Source: Bog-793 sp963761425 (GTDB lineage Bacteria > Actinomycetota > Acidimicrobiia > Acidimicrobiales > Bog-793). Taken from it: a stretch of 64,000 nt of DNA. The stretch is taken from positions 434,001-498,000 of the forward strand of contig CAVXGQ010000005.1 of NCBI GenBank assembly GCA_963761425.1, written 5' to 3'. The notes under the pieces are model-generated. The model ran no database searches and was not told where the DNA came from. It saw nothing but the letters and a program-made list of their open reading frames with translations. Shown here piece by piece: positions 16,560-24,707 of the stretch. Position 1 is the first letter of the stretch. Every line of letters starts with the position of its first letter. The position numbers and the translations under genes were made by a program.

Positions 16560-17796
16560 GGGATCACGGGCGGTCGCGGAATCGGTGGCCTTGTGCCGCC
16601 CGCGGGTCGTGTGCGCGTATCCCATCTCACCGCAGACCCACATCATCGAGGCGGTCGGGGCTCTCGTGAAGTCGGGACGGCTCAAGCCCTGCGAATTCAT
16701 CAACGTCGAGTCGGAGTTCGCGGCGATGTCGGCGTCGATCGGGGCCTCGGCCGCCGGCGCCCGGGCCTACACCGCGACGTCGAGCCAGGGGCTGCTCTAT
16801 ATGGCGGAGGCGGTCTTCAACGCCGCCGGACTCGGGTTGCCGATCGTGATGACCGTGGCGAACCGGGCGGTGGGCGCCCCGATCAACATCTGGAACGACC
16901 ACAGCGACGCGATGGCTCTGCGGGACGCGGGCTGGATCCAGCTGTTCGCCGAGACGAACCAGCACGCCGTCGATCTCCACATCCAGGCCTTCCGCCTCGC
17001 CGAGGAGCTCAGCGTGCCGGTGATGGTCTGTATGGACGGCTTCATCCTCACCCACGCCGTGGAACGGGTCGAGATTCCGACTCAGGAACAGGCCGACCGC
17101 TACCTGCCGCTGTTCGTCCCGCAACAGGTCCTCGACCCCGCGTCGCCGGTCTCGATCGGCGCGATGGTCGGTCCCGAGGCGTTCACCGAGGTCCGCTACC
17201 TGGCCCACACGCGCCAGCTCGAGGCGCTGGCCCGAATCCCCGAACTGGCGGCGGAATTCGATCACGTGATCGGTCGCCCGAGCGGAGGTCTCGTCTCCGC
17301 TTACCGGAACGAGGACGCCGAGACGATCGTGGTCGCGCTGGGTTCAGTCGTGGGGACCATCAAAGACGTCGTGGATGCGATGCGGGAGGAGGGCACCAGG
17401 ATCGGCGTGGTCAGCCTCACGACCTTCCGGCCCTTTCCCGGGGCGGCCTTGTCGGCCGCGCTCGAGGGGGCGCATCGGGTCGTCGTGGTCGAGAAGGCAC
17501 TGGCGGTCGGCTCGGGGGGCATCCTCGGTGCCGACGTGGACGCGTTGGTCTCCAATCGGGGGACGAAGACCTACACGGTCATCGCCGGCCTCGGGGGTCG
17601 GGCCATCACCGAGGGGTCGCTGCACCGCGTGTTCAGCGAGGCGATCCGTGCCGAGCTCGACAACGTGAATTTCCTCGATCTCGACCGGGGCGTGGTCGAC
17701 CGGGAACTCGCCCGCATGGCCGATGACCCCCGTACCGCGCCGAGCGCGGCCCGGGTGCTGCGCGACGCGCGGCAGTCTGCGGCGCGGGTCGTCTAG
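16543..17796 (+). CDS. porA: Pyruvate:ferredoxin oxidoreductase alpha subunit
   Basis: 417 residues, GTG start inside the gamma gene. Domain I carries the YPISPQTHIIE substrate/TPP motif (about residue 26) and VESEFAAMSASIGASAAGAR. The second part (VVALGSVVGTIKDVVDAMREEG onward) is the transketolase C-terminal-like domain. The RAVGAPINIWNDHSDAM segment contributes to substrate binding in pyruvate-type enzymes. Pyruvate is the likeliest substrate from overall similarity; 2-oxoisovalerate is possible. Confidence 0.88.
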   Translation: MLRQIEGSRAVAESVALCRPRVVCAYPISPQTHIIEAVGALVKSGRLKPCEFINVESEFAAMSASIGASAAGARAYTATSSQGLLYMAEAVFNAAGLGLPIVMTVANRAVGAPINIWNDHSDAMALRDAGWIQLFAETNQHAVDLHIQAFRLAEELSVPVMVCMDGFILTHAVERVEIPTQEQADRYLPLFVPQQVLDPASPVSIGAMVGPEAFTEVRYLAHTRQLEALARIPELAAEFDHVIGRPSGGLVSAYRNEDAETIVVALGSVVGTIKDVVDAMREEGTRIGVVSLTTFRPFPGAALSAALEGAHRVVVVEKALAVGSGGILGADVDALVSNRGTKTYTVIAGLGGRAITEGSLHRVFSEAIRAELDNVNFLDLDRGVVDRELARMADDPRTAPSAARVLRDARQSAARVV

Positions 17797-17805
17797 AGGC
17801 TCACC

Positions 17806-18819
17806 ATGACCGAACAGACGATCAAGTTCTATCAAGTCGGCAGTTTCGCGGTGGGCAACCGTCTCCTCGACCCGCAGCTGTGCACGGTTCAGTCCGACCG
17901 TGCCCGTGCGAACTCGCTGACTTCGGGCCACCGGGCCTGCCAGGGATGCGGCCAGGCCCTCGGTGCTCGTTACGTGCTCGACACGGCCATGCGCGCGACC
18001 GACGGACAGCTGATCGTGGTCAACGCGACGGGGTGTCTCGAGGTCTTCTCGACGCCCTATCCGGAGACGTCGTGGCAGGTGGCGTGGATGCACTCGCTGT
18101 TTGGCAATGCGGCGGCGGTGGCGACCGGCGTGGCCGCGGCGCTGAAGGTCCGCGGCGACATGAAGACCCGTGTCATCGTGCAGACCGGCGACGGGGGGGC
18201 CGTCGACATCGGCTTCGGCTGCCTATCCGGCATGTTCGAGCGCAATGACGACGCGTTGTTCGTCTGCTACGACAACGAGGCCTACATGAACACCGGCGTG
18301 CAGCGTTCCGGCGCCACGCCCGCCGGGGCCCGAACCGCGACGACCGAGGCCGTGGGGCGTGAGCCCGGTAACGCCTTCGGCCAGGGCAAGAACCTGCCCA
18401 TGCTCGCCGTCGCGCACGAGATCCCCTACGTCGCCACCGCGACGGTCGCCGACGTGCACGACCTCGAGGCCAAGGTGGAGCGGGCGATGGAACTTCGGGG
18501 CTCGCGCTACCTGCACGTCCTGGTCCCTTGCCCGCTCGGTTGGGGGGTGGCGTCCGAGGACACCATCCGGCTGGCCCGCCTGGCCTGCGAGACCGGTCTG
18601 TTTCCGCTCTTCGAGGCGGCGTACGGGGAGATCCTGCAGACGACGCCGATCCGTCGCCTCGTCCCGGTCGAGTCCTATCTGCGTCCGCAGCGGCGTTTCG
18701 CCCACCTGTTCCGGGAACCGCCGCGCACTGAGGACATCGACCGTATCCAGGCGATCGCGGACCGAAATATCCGCCGCTTCGATCTTCTTGGCGAGCAGGT
18801 CGACAAGGAGCGCACGTGA
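17806..18819 (+). CDS. porB: Pyruvate:ferredoxin oxidoreductase beta subunit (TPP-binding)
   Basis: 337 residues. The TPP/Mg motif is GDGGAVDIGFGCLSG...DN (about residues 127-155). The [4Fe-4S] cysteines are in ACQGCGQALG (about residues 45-54), ATGC, and a C-terminal position after PLGW. YDNEAYMNTGVQRSG matches PorB closely. It lies 9 bases after porA and its stop overlaps the next GTG (GTGA), so the four-gene unit is translationally coupled. Confidence 0.9.
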   Translation: MTEQTIKFYQVGSFAVGNRLLDPQLCTVQSDRARANSLTSGHRACQGCGQALGARYVLDTAMRATDGQLIVVNATGCLEVFSTPYPETSWQVAWMHSLFGNAAAVATGVAAALKVRGDMKTRVIVQTGDGGAVDIGFGCLSGMFERNDDALFVCYDNEAYMNTGVQRSGATPAGARTATTEAVGREPGNAFGQGKNLPMLAVAHEIPYVATATVADVHDLEAKVERAMELRGSRYLHVLVPCPLGWGVASEDTIRLARLACETGLFPLFEAAYGEILQTTPIRRLVPVESYLRPQRRFAHLFREPPRTEDIDRIQAIADRNIRRFDLLGEQVDKERT

Positions 18820-20444
18820 GCGAGCACCCCTTCGCGATCACGCTCGAAGTCGGGTCGAGTCGGCAGAACCACACCGGTTCGTGGCGGGTCGAACGACCCG
18901 TCTACGTCGACCGTCTTCCCCCTTGCAACGACGCCTGTCCCGCCGGCGAGAACATCCAGCGTTGGCTGTACGAGGCGGAATCCGGGGCCTACGAGGCCGC
19001 GTGGCGTTCGCTCGTCGAGGACAACCCGCTCCCCGCGATCTGTGGGCGGGTCTGTTTCCATCCCTGCGAGACGGCCTGCAACCGGGCCAAGGTCGACGAA
19101 GCGGTCGGCGTCCACGCCGTCGAACGGTTCCTCGGCGATGCGGCGATCACTCACGGTTGGCAACTGCCACCACCGGCGACGCCGTCGGGTCTCCGGGTCC
19201 TCGTCGTCGGGTCCGGACCGTCGGGGCTCTCGGCTGCCTATCACCTCACCAGGCTGGGTCACGAGGTGGTGATCTACGAGGCGGCCCCCTCGGCAGGCGG
19301 GATGTTGCGCTACGGCATTCCCAAGTACCGGCTGCCCCGCGAGGTGATCGACGCGGAGATCCGCTCCATCTGCGACCTGGGAGTCACGATCGAGCTCAAC
19401 CACGCGGTGGGCGACATCGTGCGATCGATGGGGGAGGGCGGATTCGACGCGGTGTACCTCGCGATCGGCGCCCAGTTGTCGCGCCGGGTGGACATTCCGG
19501 CGGCCGACTCGGCGCACGTGCTCGACGCCCTGAGCTTCCTGGCGAGCGGCGAAGGGGCGGAGCGGGCCGAGATCGGGCGTCGCGTCGTCGTCTACGGCGG
19601 CGGCGACACCGCGATGGATGCGGCCCGCAGCGCCAAGCGGCTCGGTGCAACCGACGCCGTCATCGTCTATCGCCGTAATCGCGAGAAGATGCCGGCCCAT
19701 GAGGTAGAGGTCGAGGAAGCGCTCGCCGAGGGCGTGACCGTGCGATGGCTGTCGACGATCTCCCGGGTGGACGAGGGCAGGATCGTCGTCGAGAAGATGG
19801 AGCTCGATTCCGAAGGCTTCCCCCAACCTACGGGCGAGTTCGCCGAGCTGGATGCGGACTCCGTCATCCTCGCCGTCGGCCAGGATGCCGACCTCGCTCC
19901 GCTGGCGGGGCTCGAGGGCGTCGAGAGCCGGAACGGCGTGGTGGCGGTCGACGATTCGATGATGACGGGGCGACCGGGGGTGTTCGCCGGCGGGGACATG
20001 GTGTCCGCCGAGCGGACGGTCACCGTCTCGATCGGACACGGCAAGCAGGCCGCCCGCAGCATCGATCGATGGCTGGCCAAGCGTTACGAACCCCCGGTGA
20101 GCCGGCACGAACTGGCGTCGATCGACAAGCTGAACACCTGGTACTACTCCGACGCCCCGCGTACCATTCAGCCCGAGCTCGAGATGGTGCGACGCCAGAA
20201 CGGGTTCGAGGAGGTCATCGGAGGCCTCGACGAGTCGAACGCGCTGTTCGAGGCGCGCCGGTGCCTGTCGTGTGGCAACTGCTTCGAGTGCGACAACTGC
20301 TATGGGTTCTGCCCGGACAACGCGGTGTCTAAGCTCGGGCCCGGCGAGCGGTACGCCTTTGACTACGACTACTGCAAGGGCTGCGGGATCTGTGTCGTCG
20401 AATGCCCCTGCGGCGCGATCGTCATGGTGCCGGAGCTGATCTGA
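18816..20444 (+). CDS. GltD-like NAD(P)H:acceptor flavoprotein fused to a 2[4Fe-4S] ferredoxin domain
   Basis: 542 residues. An N-terminal Fe-S region has CNDACPAGENIQ and CGRVCFHPCETACNR. The FAD/NAD(P) oxidoreductase core follows (VVGSGPSGLSAAYHL at about 125; VVYGGGDTAMDAARSAKRLG at about 252; FAGGDM at about 388). The C-terminus is a PorD-type ferredoxin with CLSCGNCFECDNCYGFCPDN and CKGCGICVVECPCGAI. It replaces the separate delta subunit and probably moves electrons between pyruvate:ferredoxin oxidoreductase and NAD(P)H. It is not the glutamate synthase small subunit, because no gltB is nearby and the por genes are coupled to it. Confidence 0.82.
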   Translation: MSEHPFAITLEVGSSRQNHTGSWRVERPVYVDRLPPCNDACPAGENIQRWLYEAESGAYEAAWRSLVEDNPLPAICGRVCFHPCETACNRAKVDEAVGVHAVERFLGDAAITHGWQLPPPATPSGLRVLVVGSGPSGLSAAYHLTRLGHEVVIYEAAPSAGGMLRYGIPKYRLPREVIDAEIRSICDLGVTIELNHAVGDIVRSMGEGGFDAVYLAIGAQLSRRVDIPAADSAHVLDALSFLASGEGAERAEIGRRVVVYGGGDTAMDAARSAKRLGATDAVIVYRRNREKMPAHEVEVEEALAEGVTVRWLSTISRVDEGRIVVEKMELDSEGFPQPTGEFAELDADSVILAVGQDADLAPLAGLEGVESRNGVVAVDDSMMTGRPGVFAGGDMVSAERTVTVSIGHGKQAARSIDRWLAKRYEPPVSRHELASIDKLNTWYYSDAPRTIQPELEMVRRQNGFEEVIGGLDESNALFEARRCLSCGNCFECDNCYGFCPDNAVSKLGPGERYAFDYDYCKGCGICVVECPCGAIVMVPELI

Positions 20445-20540
20445 ATCTCGTGTCGCCTGCGGCGCGTGCAGCTGGTCTGATCGAGGTGACAGCGGTCGGG
20501 TGCACCGGGTTCGCCACCGGCGGGGATAGTTGGGTGCCAC

Positions 20541-20556
20541 GGTGACTTCGGTCACC
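20541..20556 (+). promoter_or_regulatory. UUCG-tetraloop hairpin upstream of pntAA
   Basis: GGTGAC-TTCG-GTCACC forms a perfect 6-bp stem with the extra-stable C(UUCG)G tetraloop. It ends immediately before the GAGGAGGGAG ribosome site of pntAA. No U tract follows, so it may be an RNA-stability or insulation element, or a factor-dependent end of the por operon transcript. Confidence 0.55.
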
Positions 20557-20567
20557 CGAGGAGGGAG

Positions 20568-21806
20568 ATGATGGCAGACCGGGAAGAGCCGTCCGCGGTG
20601 TCGACCGAACCGGCGAAGAGCCCGGCGATCGGTGACGCGCAGGCGGTGGCGGTGATGCGTGAGACCGGCGCCGGCGAGCGTCGGGTCGCGCTCGTGCCCG
20701 AGGACACGGGGAAGCTGAGGTCCCTGGGATTCGATGTCCTGGTCGAAGCGGAGGCGGGGCGGCTGGCGTGGTTCCCTGACGACGCCTACGTCCAGGAGGG
20801 CGCGACGATTCTCACCCGCGAGAAATGCGTCGAGCGGTCCGACGTGATGCTCTTCGTCACCCGACCGGCCGCCGGCGACGTGGAGAAGCTGAGGCCGGAC
20901 CAGGTCGTCATCGGCGTGCTCGCTCCCCTCGTTGATCCCGGCTTCGCCGTGCGTCTCGCCGAGCGTGGGGTGACCGGCGTGAGCCTCGACACCCTGCCGC
21001 GCACCCTGAGCCGCGCCCAGTCGATGGACGTCCTCAGCTCGCAGGCGAACGTGGCCGGTTACAAGGCGGCGCTCGTGGCCGCCAACGCCTTTGGGCGCTA
21101 CTTCCCGCTCCTCATGACGGCGGCGGGAACCGCCCGTCCCGCTGAGGTCCTGGTGCTGGGAGCGGGGGTCGCCGGTCTTCAGGCCATCGCCACCAGTCAC
21201 CGGCTCGGTGCGATCGTGCGGGGTTACGACGTCCGGTCCGAGGCCAAAGAACAGGTCGAGTCGCTGGGTGGGCGTTTCATTGAGCTCAGTTCGTTGGGGG
21301 AGGCGGCCGGTGAGGGGGGCTACGCGCGCGCTCTCACCGCGGAGGAGACGAAGGCACAGCAGGAAGAGCTGAACGCCCACATCGCCCGGCACGACGTCGT
21401 CATCACCACCGCCCAGGTCCCCGGTCGCCGCCCCCCGTTGCTCGTCACGGCCGACGCGGTCGCGGCGATGCGGTCCGGATCGGTGATCGTCGACATGGCG
21501 GCAAGTTCCTACGGCGGCAACGTCGGGTCCTCTCGCCCCGAGGAGACCGTCTTCTCCGACAACGGCGTCACCATCATCGGTGCTGGCAACCTGGCCTCGA
21601 CCATGGCGATGGGAGCTTCCACCGCTTACTCGCACAACATCTGCGCGCTTCTTGCGCATCTCGCGAAGGACGGGAGGGTGGCGATCGACCTCGCCGACGA
21701 GATCCAGGCGGGGGTTGTCATCACCTTCGAAGGCAAAGTGGTCAATTCTGCGACGGCCGACCTGGCGGCATCGAGCCCGAGCGGACCTCTAGGGAACGGA
21801 GCCTGA
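20568..21806 (+). CDS. pntAA: NAD(P) transhydrogenase alpha-1 subunit (NAD-binding)
   Basis: 412 residues. AlaDH/PNT fold: the N-terminal part (MRETGAGERRVALVPEDTGKL) and the NAD-binding Rossmann motif VLGAGVAGLQAIATSHRLGA (about residue 197). The QVPGRRPP motif and DMAASSYGGNVGSS follow. It oxidises NADH on the cytoplasmic face and passes hydride to the beta subunit. A second ATG at 20571 fits the ribosome site equally well. The alpha protein is split into soluble (AA) and membrane (AB) parts, as in many non-enterobacterial pnt operons. Confidence 0.93.
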   Translation: MMADREEPSAVSTEPAKSPAIGDAQAVAVMRETGAGERRVALVPEDTGKLRSLGFDVLVEAEAGRLAWFPDDAYVQEGATILTREKCVERSDVMLFVTRPAAGDVEKLRPDQVVIGVLAPLVDPGFAVRLAERGVTGVSLDTLPRTLSRAQSMDVLSSQANVAGYKAALVAANAFGRYFPLLMTAAGTARPAEVLVLGAGVAGLQAIATSHRLGAIVRGYDVRSEAKEQVESLGGRFIELSSLGEAAGEGGYARALTAEETKAQQEELNAHIARHDVVITTAQVPGRRPPLLVTADAVAAMRSGSVIVDMAASSYGGNVGSSRPEETVFSDNGVTIIGAGNLASTMAMGASTAYSHNICALLAHLAKDGRVAIDLADEIQAGVVITFEGKVVNSATADLAASSPSGPLGNGA

Positions 21807-21810
21807 GCCG

Positions 21811-22137
21811 ATGGATACCAGTCTGGTCACCGATGTCGCGATTTTCGTGCTCAGCTTGCTCGTGGGTTTTGAGGTGATCTCCAAGGTCCCCCAGACGCTC
21901 CACACCCCGTTGATGTCGGCCGCGAACTCCATCCATGGAGTGGTGATCGTCGGGGCGTTCCTCATCGCCTCGACGGCACACGATGCCGTCGGCTACACGC
22001 TGGCGTTCATCGCCGCGGTCTTGGCCGGGATGAACGTCGTCGGCGGCTACACGGTGACCGGCCGGATGCTGAAAATGTTCCAGCGGCGTCCGGAGGTGGC
22101 TCCCAAGGAGATGCCAGACGACGGGGGTCTGTCGTGA
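21811..22137 (+). CDS. pntAB: NAD(P) transhydrogenase alpha-2 subunit (membrane)
   Basis: 108 residues with three membrane helices and the conserved motifs VGFEVISKVPQTLHTPLMSAANSIHGVV and GGYTVTGRML. It forms part of the proton channel domain with PntB. It starts 4 bases after pntAA and overlaps pntB by 4 bases. Confidence 0.93.
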   Translation: MDTSLVTDVAIFVLSLLVGFEVISKVPQTLHTPLMSAANSIHGVVIVGAFLIASTAHDAVGYTLAFIAAVLAGMNVVGGYTVTGRMLKMFQRRPEVAPKEMPDDGGLS

Positions 22138-23564
22138 TGGGAGCCTTCAACGACGTCATCACGCTCATCTATCTCCTGGCGGCGACCTGCTTTGTCGTCG
22201 GGCTCCACCTCATGAACGCGCCGCCGACCGCCAACCAGGGGAATCGGATTTCCGCGGTCGGCATGGGCGTGGCGGTGGCGGCGACCCTCGCGCTCATCGC
22301 TCACGACGGGACGATCTCCACCACCGGTTGGCTCATGCTCGCCCTGGGCGGCGTTATCGGCTCCGGTGTCGGGCTGTACCTGGCCCGATCCGTCGAGATG
22401 ACGGCGATGCCGCAACTGGTCAGCTTGTTCAACGCAGTGGGCGGTGGGGCCGCGGCGCTCGTCGCGATCGCCGACTTCGTCCGACTCGCCGGGGTCCTGC
22501 ACGCCCCGACGATCCCGGCCCGGATTTCGGTGACGAGCGTCCTCGACGTGGTGATCGGCGCTGTGACGCTGTCAGGCTCGATCGTCGCCGCGGGTAAGTT
22601 GCAGGGTTTCATCCCGTCCCGGCCGGTCGTGGTGCCCGGTACCCGGGTGGTCAACCTCGTGCTCGCGCTGGCGCTGTGTGCGGGGATGGGGTACATCCTG
22701 TCCGGGGCGAACAGTGATCTCACGCTGATCGGCATCGCGGTCGCCTCGCTCGTCATCGGCGTGATCATGGTCATGCCGATCGGCGGGGCGGACATGCCGG
22801 TCGTGATCTCGCTCCTCAACGCTTTCACCGGGACGGCCGTCGCCATGGCAGGGTTCGTCATCAACAGCGTCGGGCTCATCATCGCCGGCGCGCTGGTGGG
22901 GGCCTCCGGCAGCATTCTCACGAAGCTGATGGCTGACGCCATGAACCGGTCGATCCTCAACATCGTCGCCGGCGGGTTCGGCACTGGCGATCAAACCAGT
23001 GTCGTCGGCGCCGGCGCCACCGGGCAGGCCCGGTCGATCGGAGCCGACGACGTCGCCATCCAGCTCGCCTACGCCCAGAAGGTGATCATCGTGCCGGGCT
23101 ACGGCCTGGCGGCGGCTCACGCCCAGTACGCGGTGCACGAGCTGGCGGATCTGCTCGAGAAGCGAGGCGTCGAGGTGTCCTACGCCATCCACCCGGTGGC
23201 GGGGCGGATGCCAGGTCACATGAACGTCCTGCTCGCCGAGGCCGAGGTCCCTTACCAGCAGCTGAAGACGATGGAGGAGATCAACCCCGAGTTTCCCCGT
23301 GCCGATGTGGCCCTCGTGATCGGCGCCAACGACGTGACCAATCCAGCGGCCCGCCGGCCAGGCAACGCCGTTTCGGGCATGCCGATCCTCGACGTCGACA
23401 AGGCGAAGAGCATCATCGTTATCAAGCGCTCGATGGGCCACGGCTACGCCGGCATCGACAACGAGCTCTACACCGACCCCAAGACCGGCATGTTCTTCGC
23501 CGACGCCCAGGTCGGCTTGCGGGCGATCATCGCGGCGGTGAAGACCCTGGTCGGAGTGGATTGA
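22134..23564 (+). CDS. pntB: NAD(P) transhydrogenase beta subunit
   Basis: 476 residues. The N-terminal two thirds contain about nine membrane helices. The C-terminal NADP-binding domain III has VPGYGLAAAHAQYAV, HPVAGRMPGHMNVLLAEA, GANDVTNPAA and KRSMGHGYAGIDN. The enzyme uses the proton gradient to drive NADH + NADP+ to NAD+ + NADPH. Start GTG 22134 or ATG 22137. With the NADP-linked hydrogenase and the flavoprotein upstream this adds another route to NADPH. Confidence 0.94.
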   Translation: MMGAFNDVITLIYLLAATCFVVGLHLMNAPPTANQGNRISAVGMGVAVAATLALIAHDGTISTTGWLMLALGGVIGSGVGLYLARSVEMTAMPQLVSLFNAVGGGAAALVAIADFVRLAGVLHAPTIPARISVTSVLDVVIGAVTLSGSIVAAGKLQGFIPSRPVVVPGTRVVNLVLALALCAGMGYILSGANSDLTLIGIAVASLVIGVIMVMPIGGADMPVVISLLNAFTGTAVAMAGFVINSVGLIIAGALVGASGSILTKLMADAMNRSILNIVAGGFGTGDQTSVVGAGATGQARSIGADDVAIQLAYAQKVIIVPGYGLAAAHAQYAVHELADLLEKRGVEVSYAIHPVAGRMPGHMNVLLAEAEVPYQQLKTMEEINPEFPRADVALVIGANDVTNPAARRPGNAVSGMPILDVDKAKSIIVIKRSMGHGYAGIDNELYTDPKTGMFFADAQVGLRAIIAAVKTLVGVD

Positions 23565-23952
23565 CCTTCAGCGATCGGTGACGTGACCGGCGGGAACGAT
23601 TTCGTGACCGCCGGACGGGGGGCGGGGCCGCCGGCTCCTCATGGGTGTGGCCAGGGCGGATCCGCCTGGCCTCCAGCCGGCCCGCTAGTTGACGCGCCGA
23701 GGCCGGCGGTTCCCGACCCCGAGGTCAATCGGTGCGACTTCGCCGTGACCGCCCCTCGTCAAACTGCGCTCCACCGTCTCGTGACACGCCTGGCTCGCGA
23801 CGGTGACCTCGTGGCGTGGTGGCGATTCGACCCCGGGAGGTCGTGACCCTTTTTCTCCGGCGCCGCGCTCCCGGTCTGGCAGGTCGTCTTTAGTCCCAGG
23901 TGGAGCCCGGTCGGGTCCCGGTCGGCCGGGAGGAAAGATTAACGTTGTGTGG
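23565..23952. other. Intergenic stretch before the mraZ promoter
   Basis: About 390 bases between the pntB stop and the mraZ promoter hold no convincing gene. A forward frame at 23583-23846 has no recognisable domain. The sequence is GC-rich with several short inverted repeats. It marks the boundary between the redox island and the division cluster. Confidence 0.5.
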
Positions 23953-24003
23953 TTGACGGTGGGGGGCTGGACACATAGAGTGGCGCGAAATGGAGGATAA
24001 GGG
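23950..24003 (+). promoter_or_regulatory. mraZ promoter overlapped by candidate MraZ boxes
   Basis: TTGACG (23953-23958), a 17-nt spacer and TAGAGT (23976-23981) form a good sigma-70 promoter 75 bases before the mraZ start. TGG-type triplets occur at 23950, 23960, 23981 and 23991, with GGG at 24001, so two sets show 10-bp spacing. MraZ is known to bind direct repeats of TGGGN spaced by about 10 bp and to repress its own cluster. Overlap with the promoter suggests autoregulation. Confidence 0.6.
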
Positions 24004-24056
24004 AGTAGAGTCACCCGATCGGCGGGTCGTGGAGATCAGAAGGAAGGACCGTCTCA

Positions 24057-24479
24057 TTGGACCCGGAGAGCAGCTTCTTTGGGAGGTACGACCACTCTCT
24101 CGACTCTAAGAGTCGGCTCATCCTCCCTGCACGGATCCGCGAACGGTTCGGTCGCCTCTGTTTCCTCACCCCCCACCTCGAAGGGTGCGTCGCCCTCTGG
24201 ACGCCGGAGACCTTCCAGGCTGAGACCGACACCCGGTATTCCTCTGCCGTCGATACCTTGACGCGCAACCAGGTGCGCGAGTGGTGCTCGGCGGTCGTCC
24301 AGACCGAGATCGACTCGCAGGGTCGAATCCTCGTCGCGGCTGGCCTGCGGAGCTATGCCGGTCTGGAACGCGAAGTCGTCATCGTCGGCGTTCTGGACCA
24401 CGTCGAGTTGTGGTCGCCGTCGATGTGGAACGCCAAGGCTCTCGTAATGTCCGGCGCGAGTGCCGCGACCGGTGCGTGA
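24057..24479 (+). CDS. mraZ: MraZ transcriptional regulator of the dcw cluster
   Basis: 140 residues from a TTG start preceded by AGAAGGAAGGACC. Two AbrB-like repeats are visible: FGRYDHSLDSKSRLILPARIRERF (about 8-31) and VVQTEIDSQGRILVAAGLRSYAGL (about 80-103), each with the DxxGR/DxKxR-type DNA-contacting motif. MraZ forms ring oligomers, binds DNA upstream of its own operon and is countered by RsmH. First gene of the 18-kb division and wall cluster. Confidence 0.92.
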   Translation: MDPESSFFGRYDHSLDSKSRLILPARIRERFGRLCFLTPHLEGCVALWTPETFQAETDTRYSSAVDTLTRNQVREWCSAVVQTEIDSQGRILVAAGLRSYAGLEREVVIVGVLDHVELWSPSMWNAKALVMSGASAATGA

Positions 24480-24560
24480 CCGTGCCGGTGATCGACCGTG
24501 TGCGCTTCCGACCCCTTCCGGCGGATCGCACGCGCCTGCCTCTCCCGACCCACCCACCGA

Positions 24561-24707
24561 GGAACGTCCCCTGGTTCATCCGCAGCTCCTCGGCTGCGGC
24601 CAAGGATGGCCAGCATCAACCCCTCTCCGCCGATCTCCATCCGTTCTGCAGGGCGAGTTTCGCCCGGCCAGCCGTCGGGGGGCTGCGGATGAACCAGGGG
24701 ACGTTCC
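24561..24707 (+). promoter_or_regulatory. Perfect 26-bp inverted repeat enclosing the rsmH start (structured leader)
   Basis: The 26 bases at 24561-24586 are the exact reverse complement of 24682-24707. The right arm contains the rsmH start codon (ATG 24689) and its first six codons; a GGGGGG ribosome-site stretch lies at the arm's edge. The 95-nt loop holds smaller hairpins: GGCC-AAGGAT-GGCC (24598-24611) and GGGCGA-GTT-TCGCCC (24651-24665). CGCAGC of the left arm (24581-24586) can instead pair locally with GCTGCG (24593-24598), giving a competing fold. In RNA the long stem would hide the start codon. Biological meaning is inferred; an assembly or inversion scar is the alternative. Confidence 0.7.

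Noticed and set aside
18816..20444. Glutamate synthase small subunit
   Set aside because: No gltB is near, the gene is coupled to porB, and it carries a PorD-like ferredoxin end.
18675..21659. 994-residue open frame on the minus strand
   Set aside because: It lies opposite porB, the flavoprotein gene and pntAA, which have clear domains. Its product is Arg/His/Asp-rich with no fold, a codon-bias shadow in GC-rich DNA.
23583..23846. 87-residue frame upstream of mraZ
   Set aside because: No ribosome site, no domain and Pro/Gly/Arg-rich composition; treated as non-coding.
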